Positions 33,393 to 43,330 of a stretch of DNA of 64,000 nucleotides are shown here, one piece after another. Under the pieces are notes generated by a model. That model was not told the DNA's origin, did no database searches, and saw nothing but the letters and a program-made list of their open reading frames with translations. Position 1 is the first letter of the stretch. Every line of letters begins with the position of its first letter. The position numbers were made by a program, and so were the translations under genes. The stretch is from Mycobacterium kyorinense. Its GTDB lineage: Bacteria; Actinomycetota; Actinomycetes; Mycobacteriales; Mycobacteriaceae. The DNA lies in NCBI RefSeq assembly GCF_002101735.1, contig NZ_LQPE01000164.1, positions 24,539 through 88,538 of the forward strand. Direction: 5' to 3'.

Positions 33393-34688
33393 GTGTTCAC
33401 CCGCGAACCGCAGTCGGACGTCGCGCAGTGCGACACCGCCACCCTCCGCGAGCGGCGGCTGATCCTGGTCCGGCGCGCGGCCGTCATGGTGTGGGCCCTC
33501 GTCGTGGTGTATCGGACCCTGACGGCCGGCCTGGCCTTCAACCGCGAGCTGCTGCTGCTCTACATCGCCACCGGGCTGATCGCGGCAAGCATCGGCCGCC
33601 CTCGCCAGGTGCTCGCCGTCGTCCGGGACTGGCTGCCGTTCGCGCTCGTGCTGTTGCTGTACGACCTCAGCCGGGGTGCGGCGGGCCTGGTCGGCGCACC
33701 GACGCTGTGGCAGTTCCAGCCCGCGGCCGACCGCTGGCTGTTCTTCGGCACCGAGCCGACGTTGTGGTTGCAGGAACATCTCAAAATGCCGCAGCCGCCC
33801 TGGTGGGAGGTGGTCATCAGCGGCGTCTACATGTCGTTCTTCGTGCTGCCGTACGTGGTCGCCGGCGTGCTCTGGCTGCGCAACCGCGACGACTGGGCCG
33901 CGTTCGTCCGGCGGTTCGTCGCGTTGTCGTTCGCGTCGCTGATCGGCTACGTGCTGATGCCCTCGGCGCCGCCGTGGGCCGCGGCCCGCTGCACCGCGCA
34001 CGACGTCGCCGGTGGTCCGTCCAACCCGCCGTGCATGTTCCGCAGCCCCGCCGGTGTGCCCGACGGCGGGCTGCTGGGCGCGATGCACACCCACCAGCCC
34101 GGGGCTCATCCGTTTGTCGAGCGCATCTCCACCCGCGGGTGGGGCACCCTGCACCTGCAGTCGGCGGGCGCGTTGGTGGACTCCGGACAGGCCAGCGTGA
34201 ACCTGGTGGCGGCCATCCCGTCGCTGCACGCCGGGCTGTCGGCGATGGTCGCGGTGTTCCTGTGGCGGCGCGTCAAGGCGCAATGGCGTCCGCTGCTGGT
34301 CACCTACGTGCTGGTGATGGCCTTCACGCTGGTGTACTCGGCCGAGCACTACGTCATCGACATCCTGCTGGGCTGGGCGCTGGCCGCGATCGTGATGCTG
34401 GTGGTCGGCCGTCTGGAGTCGTGGTGGTCGAGACGGCGTTCAGCCGACCTCGTCGAGCCAGCGGGCGATCTCCGCGGCGGCCTCGCCGTAGAAAGTGCGG
34501 TAGACGCGGTCGGCGACGTAGCCGATGTGTGGGGTGGCGACGACGTTGTCGAGGGATCGCAGCGGATGGTCGGCCGGCAGCGGCTCGGTGTCGAAGACGT
34601 CGAGCCCGGCGCCCGCGAGCCGGTGGGAGCGCAACGCGTCGATCAGCGCCGCCTCGTCGACGATCGGGCCGCGCGAGGTGTTGACTAG
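33393..34688 (+). CDS. PAP2/inositolphosphotransferase-type membrane protein with an overlapping tail
   Basis: 431 residues, GTG 33393. Several membrane helices; motifs AAIPSLHAGLSAMVAVF and YSAEHYVIDILLGWALA correspond to the phosphatase motifs C2 and C3 of the AUR1/IPT-like PAP2 family, so it probably handles a lipid phosphate or phosphoinositide head group at the membrane. Family similarity ends near residue 350 (RLESWWSRRRSA). The last 82 residues (34440-34688) are the antisense of the convergent dehydrogenase gene and look like run-on translation after loss of a stop codon. Position corresponds to a lineage-specific insertion after ligB. Confidence 0.8.
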   Translation: MFTREPQSDVAQCDTATLRERRLILVRRAAVMVWALVVVYRTLTAGLAFNRELLLLYIATGLIAASIGRPRQVLAVVRDWLPFALVLLLYDLSRGAAGLVGAPTLWQFQPAADRWLFFGTEPTLWLQEHLKMPQPPWWEVVISGVYMSFFVLPYVVAGVLWLRNRDDWAAFVRRFVALSFASLIGYVLMPSAPPWAAARCTAHDVAGGPSNPPCMFRSPAGVPDGGLLGAMHTHQPGAHPFVERISTRGWGTLHLQSAGALVDSGQASVNLVAAIPSLHAGLSAMVAVFLWRRVKAQWRPLLVTYVLVMAFTLVYSAEHYVIDILLGWALAAIVMLVVGRLESWWSRRRSADLVEPAGDLRGGLAVESAVDAVGDVADVWGGDDVVEGSQRMVGRQRLGVEDVEPGAREPVGAQRVDQRRLVDDRAARGVD

Positions 34689-35372
34689 CAACGCCGTCGG
34701 CTTCATCAGCCCCAACTCGGCAGCGCCCACCAGCCCGCGGCTGCGCTCGCCGAGCACCAGGTGGATGGTCAGCACGTCGGCACGGCCGAACAACTCCTCT
34801 TTGCCCACGTAGGTGGCACCGGCCTGCGCGGCGGCCTCAGGGGTCAGGTTGGTGCTCCACGCGATGACGTCCATGCCGAAGGCTGCCCCGACTCGCGCCA
34901 CCCGACGGCCGATCCGGCCCAGCCCGAGCACACCCAGCACCGCCCCGCCCAGCTGACGGCCGACCGACGTCTGCCAGCCGCCGGCGCGCACCGAGAGAGT
35001 TTCGTCGAGGATCCGGCGGGCGGCCGCCAGGATCAGCGCCCACGTCAACTCGACCGTGGACTCGATGTAGCCGCCGGTCGTGCTGACGTGGATACCGCGT
35101 TCTCTGGCCGCCGCGACGTCGATGGCTGCGTTGAACGGGCCGGTGGATGCGATCATCTTCAGCTGGTGCAAGCGCTCGATGATGCTGCGCGGCAAGGGTG
35201 TTCGCTCCCGCATCACGCACACCACGTCGAACGGCGCCAACCGTTCGACGACGGCGTCGTGATCGGCAACGTGATCAGTGAAGACGGTGATGTCGGCACG
35301 CGCGGCCACATGCGACCAGTCGGCCATGTTCAGCGCGACGTTCTGGTAGTCGTCGAGGATCGCGACCTTCAC
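34440..35372 (-). CDS. D-isomer-specific 2-hydroxyacid dehydrogenase
   Basis: 310 residues from GTG 35372 (MKVAILDDYQNVALNM). NAD motif VLGLGRIGRRVARVGAAFG; catalytic residues in LLVNTSRGPIVDE (Arg), FDTEPLP (Glu) and ATPHIGY (His). It interconverts 2-oxo and D-2-hydroxy acids or acts like phosphoglycerate dehydrogenase relatives; substrate not defined. GTGA overlap with the upstream VOC gene shows co-translation. Its 3' 249 bp are also open on the opposite strand as the tail of the PAP2 gene. Confidence 0.9.
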   Translation of the reverse strand: MKVAILDDYQNVALNMADWSHVAARADITVFTDHVADHDAVVERLAPFDVVCVMRERTPLPRSIIERLHQLKMIASTGPFNAAIDVAAARERGIHVSTTGGYIESTVELTWALILAAARRILDETLSVRAGGWQTSVGRQLGGAVLGVLGLGRIGRRVARVGAAFGMDVIAWSTNLTPEAAAQAGATYVGKEELFGRADVLTIHLVLGERSRGLVGAAELGLMKPTALLVNTSRGPIVDEAALIDALRSHRLAGAGLDVFDTEPLPADHPLRSLDNVVATPHIGYVADRVYRTFYGEAAAEIARWLDEVG

Positions 35373-35845
35373 GATGCCATCCAGTGTTCGCCGAAGGCAC
35401 TGCCCGCGGCGGGCTCGTTGACGCCAAAGACGAAGGGCGCGAACACAACTTCGCGGCCGTCGGGATCGCGGTAGATGACCGCTCCCGTCGCCGCCCAATA
35501 CGGGTGCGAGTCCACGGGCTGCATCCCCGCCGCGCGCAGCCGGGCCGTCGCGCGATGTTGCGCGGCGGCGTCGGGAAAGTACAGGCACAGCTGCTCGTGG
35601 CTGTCGACCGGGAGGGGCTCGGTGGCTTCGACGATTTCGAAGGTGACGGCGGTCCCGGGCAGTCCGAACACCGCGCCCGTGCTGCCGTAGCTGTCCTTGA
35701 AGGTCGCGCACAGCGGCAACCCGACGAGGTCGCGGTAGAACCGGACGGTTTCGTCGAAGTGTGTTGAGCGACGGGCGAAGCGGACGGCACCGATCGGGGC
35801 CAGCTCCTCGGGCCAGCCCGCCGCGGCCGGGGTGAAGGTGTTCAT
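35369..35845 (-). CDS. VOC (glyoxalase/extradiol) superfamily protein
   Basis: 158 residues, ATG 35845. One VOC module pair: VRFARRSTHFDETVRFYRDL at the N-terminus and PYWAATGAVIYRDPDGREVV near the C-terminus. Metal-site histidine and glutamate are plausible (STHF, SHEQLCLYF, REVVFAP), but not all can be placed with certainty. Overlaps the 2-hydroxyacid dehydrogenase start by 4 bp, so the two probably serve one pathway, for example 2-oxoaldehyde or hydroxyacid turnover. Confidence 0.82.
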   Translation of the reverse strand: MNTFTPAAAGWPEELAPIGAVRFARRSTHFDETVRFYRDLVGLPLCATFKDSYGSTGAVFGLPGTAVTFEIVEATEPLPVDSHEQLCLYFPDAAAQHRATARLRAAGMQPVDSHPYWAATGAVIYRDPDGREVVFAPFVFGVNEPAAGSAFGEHWMAS

Positions 35846-35889
35846 GGCGTGGACGGTAGGACCTCAACCCTAGTTCAGGTCAAGTGTGC

Positions 35890-36300
35890 TCAGCGCAGCT
35901 GTTGCACGCGGATCATGTTGCCCGCGGGATCGCGGAGGGCGAAGTCGCGCACCCCGTACGGCTGCTCGATCGGCTCCTGCACGATCTCGACGTCGCCGGA
36001 CTGCAGCTGGTCGAAGACGCCATCGAGGTCCTTGGCGGCCAACAGCAGCATGCCGTAGTTGCCCTTGGCCATCATCTCGGCGATGACCCGGCGCTCTTCG
36101 TCGGTGAGGCCCGGGGTGGCTGCCGGCGGGTACAGGACAATGGACGTGTCGGGCTGGTTCGGAGGGCCGAGCGTGATCCAGCGCATCGTGCCGCTGCCGA
36201 CGTCGAGGCGGACCTCGAAATCGAGGGCGTCGCGATAGAACGCCAGGGATTCTTCCGGGTCGTCGTGCGGGAGGAAGCTCGAGTGAATAGTAATGTCCAT
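35890..36300 (-). CDS. VOC (glyoxalase-like) protein
   Basis: 136 residues, ATG 36300 (MDITIHSSFLPHDDPEESLA). Typical single-pass VOC layout: FLPHDDPEESLAFYRDALDF, MRWITLGPP, and the end GVRDFALRDPAGNMIRVQQ, as in predicted lactoylglutathione-lyase or bleomycin-resistance-like proteins. It is 5 bp downstream of an AraC gene on the same strand, which suggests regulator-target pairing in one transcript. Confidence 0.85.
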   Translation of the reverse strand: MDITIHSSFLPHDDPEESLAFYRDALDFEVRLDVGSGTMRWITLGPPNQPDTSIVLYPPAATPGLTDEERRVIAEMMAKGNYGMLLLAAKDLDGVFDQLQSGDVEIVQEPIEQPYGVRDFALRDPAGNMIRVQQLR

Positions 36301-36305
36301 GGCGC

Positions 36306-36755
36306 TCACGCTAGGTGCAGCGCGGTAATTGGGGCTTCTCGATTCCTGATCGGTCTGGTCACCTGCTTCTCGATGCACGACGGCATCCCCTCGCTCACCG
36401 CAGCTGTGCGTTGCCGATAAGTGCTGGGCGGCATGCCAACCAGCTCGGTGAAGCGGGTACTGAACGTGCCCAGCGACGAGCAGCCGACGGCGAAACATAC
36501 TTCGGTGACGGACAGATCGCCGCGACGCAACAGCGCCATCGCCCGCTCGATGCGACGGGTCATCAAATACGAATAGGGCGACTCGCCGTAGGCGAGCTTG
36601 AACTGACGGCTGAGGTGTCCAGCCGACATGTTCACCCCACGGGCGAGCGCCTCGACGTTCAGCGGCTGCCCGTATTCGCGGTCGATTCGGTCCCGGACGC
36701 GACGCAACAGCTTGAGGTCACGCAGGCGCTGCTCCTCGGCGGGTGTGCGGGCCAC
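36306..36755 (-). CDS. Short AraC-family regulator
   Basis: 149 residues from GTG 36755, almost only the C-terminal double HTH of AraC regulators: LNVEALARGVNMSAGHLSRQ, then PYSYLMTRRIERAMALLRRG, VTEVCFAVGCSSLGTFSTRF and TELVGMPPSTYRQR. No N-terminal sensor domain, so activity may be set by expression level or by a partner. It lies directly before a VOC gene (5-bp gap), a pairing seen in other actinobacteria. Confidence 0.85.
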   Translation of the reverse strand: MARTPAEEQRLRDLKLLRRVRDRIDREYGQPLNVEALARGVNMSAGHLSRQFKLAYGESPYSYLMTRRIERAMALLRRGDLSVTEVCFAVGCSSLGTFSTRFTELVGMPPSTYRQRTAAVSEGMPSCIEKQVTRPIRNREAPITALHLA

Positions 36756-37324
36756 ACGCGGATGGTACGTCGCACCACGGCCGCCGCCACGGCACTGCAC
36801 TCCACTACTGCGGCATCTACGCGCCGGCGAGTTCGATGCGTCGGCGGCTGTGCTCGACGAATATGGTTGGGCGCCAGCGGTATCGCTTTACCAGTAGTGG
36901 CGATGCGCAGGCGGAGCCACGGCATCGAAAGCGTCAACGTCGCCGGCGTGCCACCCTTTCAGCGCCGCCCGCAGATCGCGGCGATCGCTGTGGCGTGCTG
37001 CGCGGTGCTCGGCGCGATGTTGAGGCCCGGCATGACACATCCAGCATGAGCAAACATTGATGCCGGTGAAGTGAAACTCCCAACGACATTGGGTGATCCG
37101 AAACGCGTCAGCTCGATCGGGCAGATCGCAAGCGGCGTGGCCGGCAGTGTGGCGTGGCTTCGCGGCGAGATCACCTCGGGCGATTTTCACCCAGAATGGC
37201 GCATGGGCGTCGGTACGTGACACAAGGTCCTCCGGGAGGTCAGGCGCGCTAGCCTGCGCAACCCGGATGGGACGCAAACTAGCGCGACGGTCTCTCCCGT
37301 CGCGCAAACGGCGCAGTCATATCG
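36756..37324. other. Gene-poor stretch upstream of the AraC gene
   Basis: About 570 bp without a convincing gene. On the plus strand 36796-36897 reads as a C-terminus-like fragment (FDASAAVLDEYGWAPAVSLY then stop) with no start of its own, possibly a remnant. On the minus strand a 139-codon frame (36888-37307) is described separately. The base composition is less uniform than in the conserved blocks. Confidence 0.35.
36888..37307 (-). CDS. Doubtful small hypothetical protein
   Basis: 139-codon frame. Only the C-terminal half looks protein-like, with a CSCWMC cluster and an Arg-rich helix (AALKGWHAGDVDAFDAVAP), reminiscent of small actinobacterial Cys/Arg-rich proteins of unknown role. The N-terminal part has poor codon bias. 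It may be a decayed gene. No ribosome-binding site was recognised. Confidence 0.3.
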   Translation of the reverse strand: MRDGRDRRASLRPIRVAQASAPDLPEDLVSRTDAHAPFWVKIARGDLAAKPRHTAGHAACDLPDRADAFRITQCRWEFHFTGINVCSCWMCHAGPQHRAEHRAARHSDRRDLRAALKGWHAGDVDAFDAVAPPAHRHYW

Positions 37325-37798
37325 TCAACCTCGTGGCTCGATACCGAAATTCCGCTGCTCGTGCCACAACAAGCCACCCGGCTCGTGACGCCCGAGGCTG
37401 TAGCCGTACCCCCACAGCGCATGATCGGATTGATACCAGTCATCCGAACCTGGATCTGCGGTGCACACATAAGGATTCCGGTCCGGTTCCCCACGATGGG
37501 CAGCTGTGCGCCCTTCACAAAAGGGACAATCGTCATGATTGTCGATGTTCTCGGCAGTCCGATCGGTGATCCGCACCTTTCGGCCGTCCGGCAACTCGAA
37601 GTACTCCACGACGGCATCGTGGCACACGCGACCGACACGATTGCGGAGGTAAGCGCAAACCGCGTGCAGGCTATGCCGGTAGTCGACTGTTACCTCAAGG
37701 CACGGCTGAGTGCATTGAAGCGACACAAGAGGCGCCGAACCCGTGACAGCCACGCAAAATGCCAAACCAGCAGATATTTGTATCCGTTTGTAATACAA
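37325..37798 (-). CDS. Hypothetical protein, divergent from the toxin gene
   Basis: Up to 157 residues. The convincing part begins around VTVDYRHSLHAVCAYLRNRV and includes EYFELPDGRKVRITDRTAEN and a Cys pair CPFC. It ends in an aromatic stretch WGYGYSLGRHEPGGLLWHEQ. The start is uncertain: TTG 37798 is the outermost, with GTG 37753 and 37726 inside. It shares its upstream region with the BrnT-like toxin gene. I do not recognise the family. Confidence 0.5.
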   Translation of the reverse strand: MYYKRIQISAGLAFCVAVTGSAPLVSLQCTQPCLEVTVDYRHSLHAVCAYLRNRVGRVCHDAVVEYFELPDGRKVRITDRTAENIDNHDDCPFCEGRTAAHRGEPDRNPYVCTADPGSDDWYQSDHALWGYGYSLGRHEPGGLLWHEQRNFGIEPRG

Positions 37799-37799
37799 T
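37778..37799. promoter_or_regulatory. Toxin-antitoxin promoter with operator palindrome
   Basis: TTGTAT (37778-37783) and ATACAA (37793-37798) flank 9 bp. TACAAT (37794-37799) is a good -10 placed 7 nt before GTG 37807, so the toxin mRNA is probably leaderless. The palindrome overlaps the -10, as expected for autorepression by the antitoxin. Confidence 0.6.
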
Positions 37800-37806
37800 C
37801 AGGCAT

Positions 37807-38115
37807 GTGGCCGACGAGTTATTCGACCTGGATCAGCTCGACGAGGAGGATCCGTTCGAGATCGACGCTCAAGCCGCCCACCTGTTCAAGCACCCACGCC
37901 TGGGCATCGAGGACATCCGCGAAGTCTGGGCTTCTGACCCGATTTTCTACCCCGCCAGACCACCCGCCCACTGGCTGATGGTCGCCGAAGTGGACGGCAC
38001 TGTCCTGATGGTGCCTCTCGCTCCCGCCCGCGACGGCAACCCGCGACGATGTCGCCCGATTGGCTGCTACCGAGCCTCCAAACACCTCGCTGACCGATAC
38101 CGGAGAGACAGATGA
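37807..38115 (+). CDS. BrnT-like toxin of a type II toxin-antitoxin pair
   Basis: 102 residues from GTG 37807 (MADELFDLDQLDEEDP). General plan of BrnT-type RNases: N-terminal helix with AAHLFKHPRLGIEDIREVWA, a DP-F motif (SDPIFYPARP), a strand WLMVAEVDGTVLMVPLAP, and a C-terminal R/S-rich end (YRASKHLADRYRRDR). It lacks some of the family's usual residues, so it is a divergent member. It is followed, in ATGA overlap, by a ribbon-helix-helix antitoxin: the toxin-first order of brnTA. Confidence 0.6.
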   Translation: MADELFDLDQLDEEDPFEIDAQAAHLFKHPRLGIEDIREVWASDPIFYPARPPAHWLMVAEVDGTVLMVPLAPARDGNPRRCRPIGCYRASKHLADRYRRDR

Positions 38116-38333
38116 ACAACCCTATGACCCCCGACGAGGAATACGAGTTCTACGCCCGGCCCGAAAACCAGGAACCCCAGGGACCGGGGCGCCGCCGGCT
38201 GACCGCTACCGTGCCCGTTCGCTTCCCACCCGAGCTCCTGGAGCGGGTGCGTGCCGCGGCAGCGGCAGACGACCGCTCCGTCTCGTCGTGGATTCGGCGC
38301 GCTGTCGAGCACGAGCTGCGCCATTCCGCGTAG
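38112..38333 (+). CDS. Ribbon-helix-helix antitoxin
   Basis: 73 residues. The C-terminal ribbon-helix-helix is clear: RLTATVPVRFPPELLERVRA, then ADDRSVSSWIRRAVEHELRH. The acidic N-terminus (MTPDEEYEFYARPENQEP) would be the toxin-binding part. ATG 38112 overlaps the toxin stop. It should bind the palindrome at 37778-37798 and repress the pair. Confidence 0.7.
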   Translation: MNNPMTPDEEYEFYARPENQEPQGPGRRRLTATVPVRFPPELLERVRAAAAADDRSVSSWIRRAVEHELRHSA

Positions 38334-38503
38334 ACGCCGGACCCGAGGTCAACGGATTACCGATCCGTTGGCATCCATCCCGCCCGAAGGGATACGGCAC
38401 CGTCGGCGGACCAAACATTAACCGCGGCATGGTGTTTCGACATGATCTGACCAATTGACCGGGCGGCATGCGAACGCCGCCTCTTTCTCCATTGAAGCAA
38501 GAG

Positions 38504-38576
38504 TGGAGCTAAGGGGACTCGAACCCCTGACCCCCACACTGCCAGTGTGGTGCGCTACCAGCTGCGCCATAGCCCC
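38504..38576 (-). tRNA. tRNA-Ala(GGC)
   Basis: 73 nt on the minus strand. Acceptor stem GGGGCTA/TAGCTCC, D-arm with GCAGCTGGTAGCGC, anticodon stem-loop CACACTGGCAGTGTG with GGC, T-arm AGGGGTTCGAGTCCCCT, discriminator A. CCA not encoded. It lies 170 bp downstream of a toxin-antitoxin module, a common integration neighbourhood. Confidence 0.96.
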
Positions 38577-38637
38577 AAGTCGTGCCCATCGAAGCTACAC
38601 CACCAGCAACTTGCGTTCAAAGTCGCTGATCAGCGCT

Positions 38638-39891
38638 CTAGCGTGTCGGGTCGAATTCGCGCAGCGCGACGGGCTGCTTGCCGGTGGTGATCTGCTCGGC
38701 AAGCAGTCGACCGGTGGCCGGCCCGTGTGTCATGCCCCACATGCCGTGCCCTCCGGCGACGAAGACGCCGCCAGACACCTGCCCCACCAGCGGACGGCCG
38801 TCGGGGGTCAGCGGGCGTGGCCCCACCCATTCCTCGCTGCGTTCCTCCCAGCGGACCCCGTCGAAGTATGGCCGCGCCGCCTCGGCGATGGCGTCGACCC
38901 GCGCGGCGGACACCGGCGCGTCCGGATCCCGCAACTCCATGGTCCCGGTGACGCGCAGTTTGCCGTTCAGCGGCGTGCATGCCACCCGCGCATCGGGGAG
39001 GTGGACCGGGCCGAGAACCGGTCGGTCCACCGGCACGGTGAACGAGTAGCCGCGCCCGGCCTGCACGGGCACCCGAACCCAGCGACCGACGAGCCGCGAC
39101 AGCCAGGCGCCGGTCGCGATCACCGCCACGCCGGCGGTCAACCGCGAACCGCTGCCCGTCGGCAAGGTGACACTGTCGCCGTCGGCCGCCACGTCGGTGA
39201 CTTCCTCGGGGAGCAGTGTCGCGCCGCGTTCGACGACCGCGCGGCCCAGGGCCTGCACGAAACGTCCCGGATCGAGGTATCGCTGACCCTTGACCTGGAC
39301 GCCGACTGAAGCCGCATCCGATGCCAGCGGAACCTGTTCGCGCACTGCCGCGCCCGTCAACTCGGTGATCGTGGCGCTGTGCCCGCCGGCATCCTGGAAG
39401 CGCTGCAGCTCGTCGAGCAACTCGTCGGCGTCACGCGAAGTTCGGAACAGCGCGGTGACGGGCGCGTCGTTGAGCGGCGCGTCGACGCCGTTGGACACCA
39501 ACACGTCGTAGGCGTCGAGGCATTCTTGGCTCAGCGAAAGGTTCGCGCGCACCGCTCGTGCCCAGGACGAGCTGCGGCAATTGGCCGCGAAGCGCATCAG
39601 AAACCGCCACAGCGAAGGGTCGGCGCTCAACGAAATACGCAGGGGTGCATCGTGTTTCGGTAGCGAGCGCAGCCCGTAGCGCAGAATTCGCGGCTCGTTG
39701 AGCGGAATCGTCAGTGCGGGGGCGATATAGCCGGCGTTGCCCCACGAGGCGCCGGCGGCCACACCGACGCGGTCGACCACCGTGACGTCCACGCCGCGCT
39801 CTTGGAGAAACCACGCCGTCGACAACCCCACAATGCCGGCACCCACCACGATCGCCGAGTGCGGCCGTCCGTCACTCATCACAAAGTCCAT
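38638..39891 (-). CDS. FAD-dependent D-amino-acid dehydrogenase-like oxidoreductase (DadA family)
   Basis: 417 residues. N-terminal FAD motif IVVGAGIVGLSTAWFLQERG; family landmarks SWGNAGYIAPAL, GRGYSFTVPVDRP, WVGPRPLTPDGRPLVGQ and GHGMWGMTHGPATGRLLAEQ. DadA-type enzymes oxidatively deaminate D-amino acids at the membrane and pass electrons to the quinone pool. ATG 39891. The MFS gene lies 18 bp upstream on the same strand, so pgm, MFS and this gene form one transcript. Confidence 0.88.
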   Translation of the reverse strand: MDFVMSDGRPHSAIVVGAGIVGLSTAWFLQERGVDVTVVDRVGVAAGASWGNAGYIAPALTIPLNEPRILRYGLRSLPKHDAPLRISLSADPSLWRFLMRFAANCRSSSWARAVRANLSLSQECLDAYDVLVSNGVDAPLNDAPVTALFRTSRDADELLDELQRFQDAGGHSATITELTGAAVREQVPLASDAASVGVQVKGQRYLDPGRFVQALGRAVVERGATLLPEEVTDVAADGDSVTLPTGSGSRLTAGVAVIATGAWLSRLVGRWVRVPVQAGRGYSFTVPVDRPVLGPVHLPDARVACTPLNGKLRVTGTMELRDPDAPVSAARVDAIAEAARPYFDGVRWEERSEEWVGPRPLTPDGRPLVGQVSGGVFVAGGHGMWGMTHGPATGRLLAEQITTGKQPVALREFDPTR

Positions 39892-39909
39892 GGTGCGGCA
39901 CCGCGGTTT

Positions 39910-41150
39910 TCAGGCGAGATCCTCCGCGGTGCCCGCTTCCCACTCGTCGGGCATCGCCAGCTGGTCCATGGCCCGGGTCTCCGGGGCAAGCATCCAGCCC
40001 ACCGCCGCGACCAGCAGGATGATCCCGCTGATCGCAAAACCCCATCCGAAGCTCAGGTATTCGGCGATCTGGCCGACCGCCAGCGAGCCGACGATGGCGC
40101 CGAAGTCGGCCATCATCTGAAACGTCGCCACTGCGGTGCCGGCGCGCGCCGTGCTGCCCAGGATGTCGGCGATCGCGGCCTGCTGCGGCGACGCGAATAC
40201 GCCGGAGGCCGCGCCGGCCAGGCCTGCCACCACCAGGAAGACCGGCACCGACGTCGTCGCACCCAGCCAGACGGTCGTCGCACCGCACGCGATGAGTCCA
40301 CCGATCAGCAAATGACGCCGGCCGATCCTGTCGGACAGATGCCCACTGGGCAGCACGACGACCAGATTGCCCAGGGCGAAGATCGCCAACGCCAGACCCG
40401 CCATCCGCGGGCCGCGGCCCAACACATCCGAAATGAACAGCGGTACCAACGCGATCCGCAGCCCGAATACCGACCAACCGGTCGCGAAGTTGGACGCCAG
40501 CGCCGCGCGGTACGCGCGGTGCCGAAGCGCCGCGCGCACGGTCACCGTCGAGCGGTTCTGCTCCACCGGCGCGGCCAGCGTCGACTGCCGCAAGGTGTAG
40601 GCCACCGCCAGCGCAGTGATCAGCACCGCCCCGCCATAGATGAGGAACGGCGCCGCCAAGCCAAGACCCGCAGTCAGACTGCCCACCACCGGCCCGCCAA
40701 CCGAGCCGATCAAAAACGATGTGGCGAACAGGCCGGCGACCCGGCCACGCGCGTCCTCCGGACTGATCCGGATCATCAGCCCGAGCGCGCAAATGAAGAA
40801 CATCGTCGACCCGATGCCGCCGATCGCACGCAATAGCAGCAGCTGCCAATAATTTTGGGCGAACGCACACATGCCAGTGGCCACCGACACAATCAGGAGC
40901 CCGGCCACGTACACTCGATGCTCGCCCAGCTTTTGCACCAGCAGCCCGCTGGGCGGCGCGAAGCACAGCCGCGTCAGCGAAAACACGGTGACCGCAAACG
41001 TCACCGCGCCGATGCTGACCCCGAAGGTGCGCGCGTAGGCGGGCAGCACCGGCGACACCACCCCGTAGCCCAGCGCGGCGACCGCGTTCGCCGCGATCAG
41101 CGCCCAGGCCGCTCGCGGCAGCTGCGTCCGCTGGCGCTGAGCGACGAAGA

Positions 41151-41154
<4 letters not shown>
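39910..41154 (-). CDS. MFS transporter
   Basis: 414 residues, about 12 membrane helices, GTG 41154 (MIFVAQRQRTQLPRAA). Motif A after TM2: GLLVQKLGEHRVY. The second half repeats it as GHLSDRIGRRHLLIGG. Related to drug/sugar exporters of the MFS-1 group; substrate unknown. GTGA overlap with the pgm stop. The neighbouring amino-acid dehydrogenase hints at amino-acid or related substrate export, but only by context. Confidence 0.85.
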
Positions 41155-42785
<1,631 letters not shown>

Positions 42786-42822
42786 GTCACCAATTCTGCC
42801 GACCGCCCGCATAGCCTGTCGT

Positions 42823-42923
42823 GCGGCGACCCGCCGCGCCCGGCTCTGCCGCGCTTGCGATCGCCGCTGAGTCGATGGCGGCGACCCGCCGCGCCCGGCT
42901 CTGCCGCGCTTGCGATCGCCGCT
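42823..42923. repeat. Tandem direct repeat, 46 bp matching at 55-bp period
   Basis: Two identical 46-bp copies (42823-42868 and 42878-42923) separated by 9 bp, between pgm and crcB. The copy begins GCGGCGACCCGCCGCGCCCG and is rich in CpG. Size and placement between divergent genes resemble mycobacterial MIRU/VNTR elements. It is open in the crcB frame (a longer N-terminus could be read through it). Confidence 0.85.
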
Positions 42924-42934
42924 ACGCTGCTGGG

Positions 42935-43330
42935 ATGCCTGGTCGCGACTACCGCGAGTTGGCCGCCGTCTTCATCGGCGGCGCATTGGGCGCCGCCGCC
43001 CGCGTAGGACTAAACAGCCTGGCCGGGCCCGATCCGACGCGCTGGCCGTGGCCGACGTTCACGGCCAACATCGTCGGCGCGTTCTTGGTGGGCTACTTCA
43101 CCACCCGGTTGCTGGAGCGGCTGCCGCTGTCGAGCTATCGCCGTCCGCTGCTTGGCACCGGGCTGTGCGGCGGGCTGACCACGTTTTCCACCATGCAGGT
43201 CGAAACGCTGGAGATGATCGAACACCACCGATACGGCCTGGCCCTCGGCTACATCGGTGCCAGCATCGCGGCGGGGTTGCTCGCGGTGTATCTAGCCACC
43301 GCCGCGGTGCGACGAGTGCGGGTGCGCTGA
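42935..43330 (+). CDS. crcB: Fluoride channel subunit CrcB (first of pair)
   Basis: 131 residues, four membrane helices. Fluc signature GTGLCGGLTTFSTMQVE and the polar motif FTANIVGAFLVGYF. ATG 42935 (MPGRDYRELAAVF) is preferred; the open frame upstream crosses the tandem repeat. Exports fluoride in the plasma membrane. The two adjacent crcB genes presumably make a heterodimeric channel. No crcB fluoride riboswitch was recognised upstream. Confidence 0.92.
   Translation: MPGRDYRELAAVFIGGALGAAARVGLNSLAGPDPTRWPWPTFTANIVGAFLVGYFTTRLLERLPLSSYRRPLLGTGLCGGLTTFSTMQVETLEMIEHHRYGLALGYIGASIAAGLLAVYLATAAVRRVRVR

Noticed and set aside
42823..42923. CRISPR array
   Set aside because: Only two units, too long, spacer 9 bp and no cas genes.
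42786..42934. Fluoride (crcB) riboswitch before the crcB pair
   Set aside because: The conserved riboswitch core could not be found; the gap is mainly the tandem repeat.
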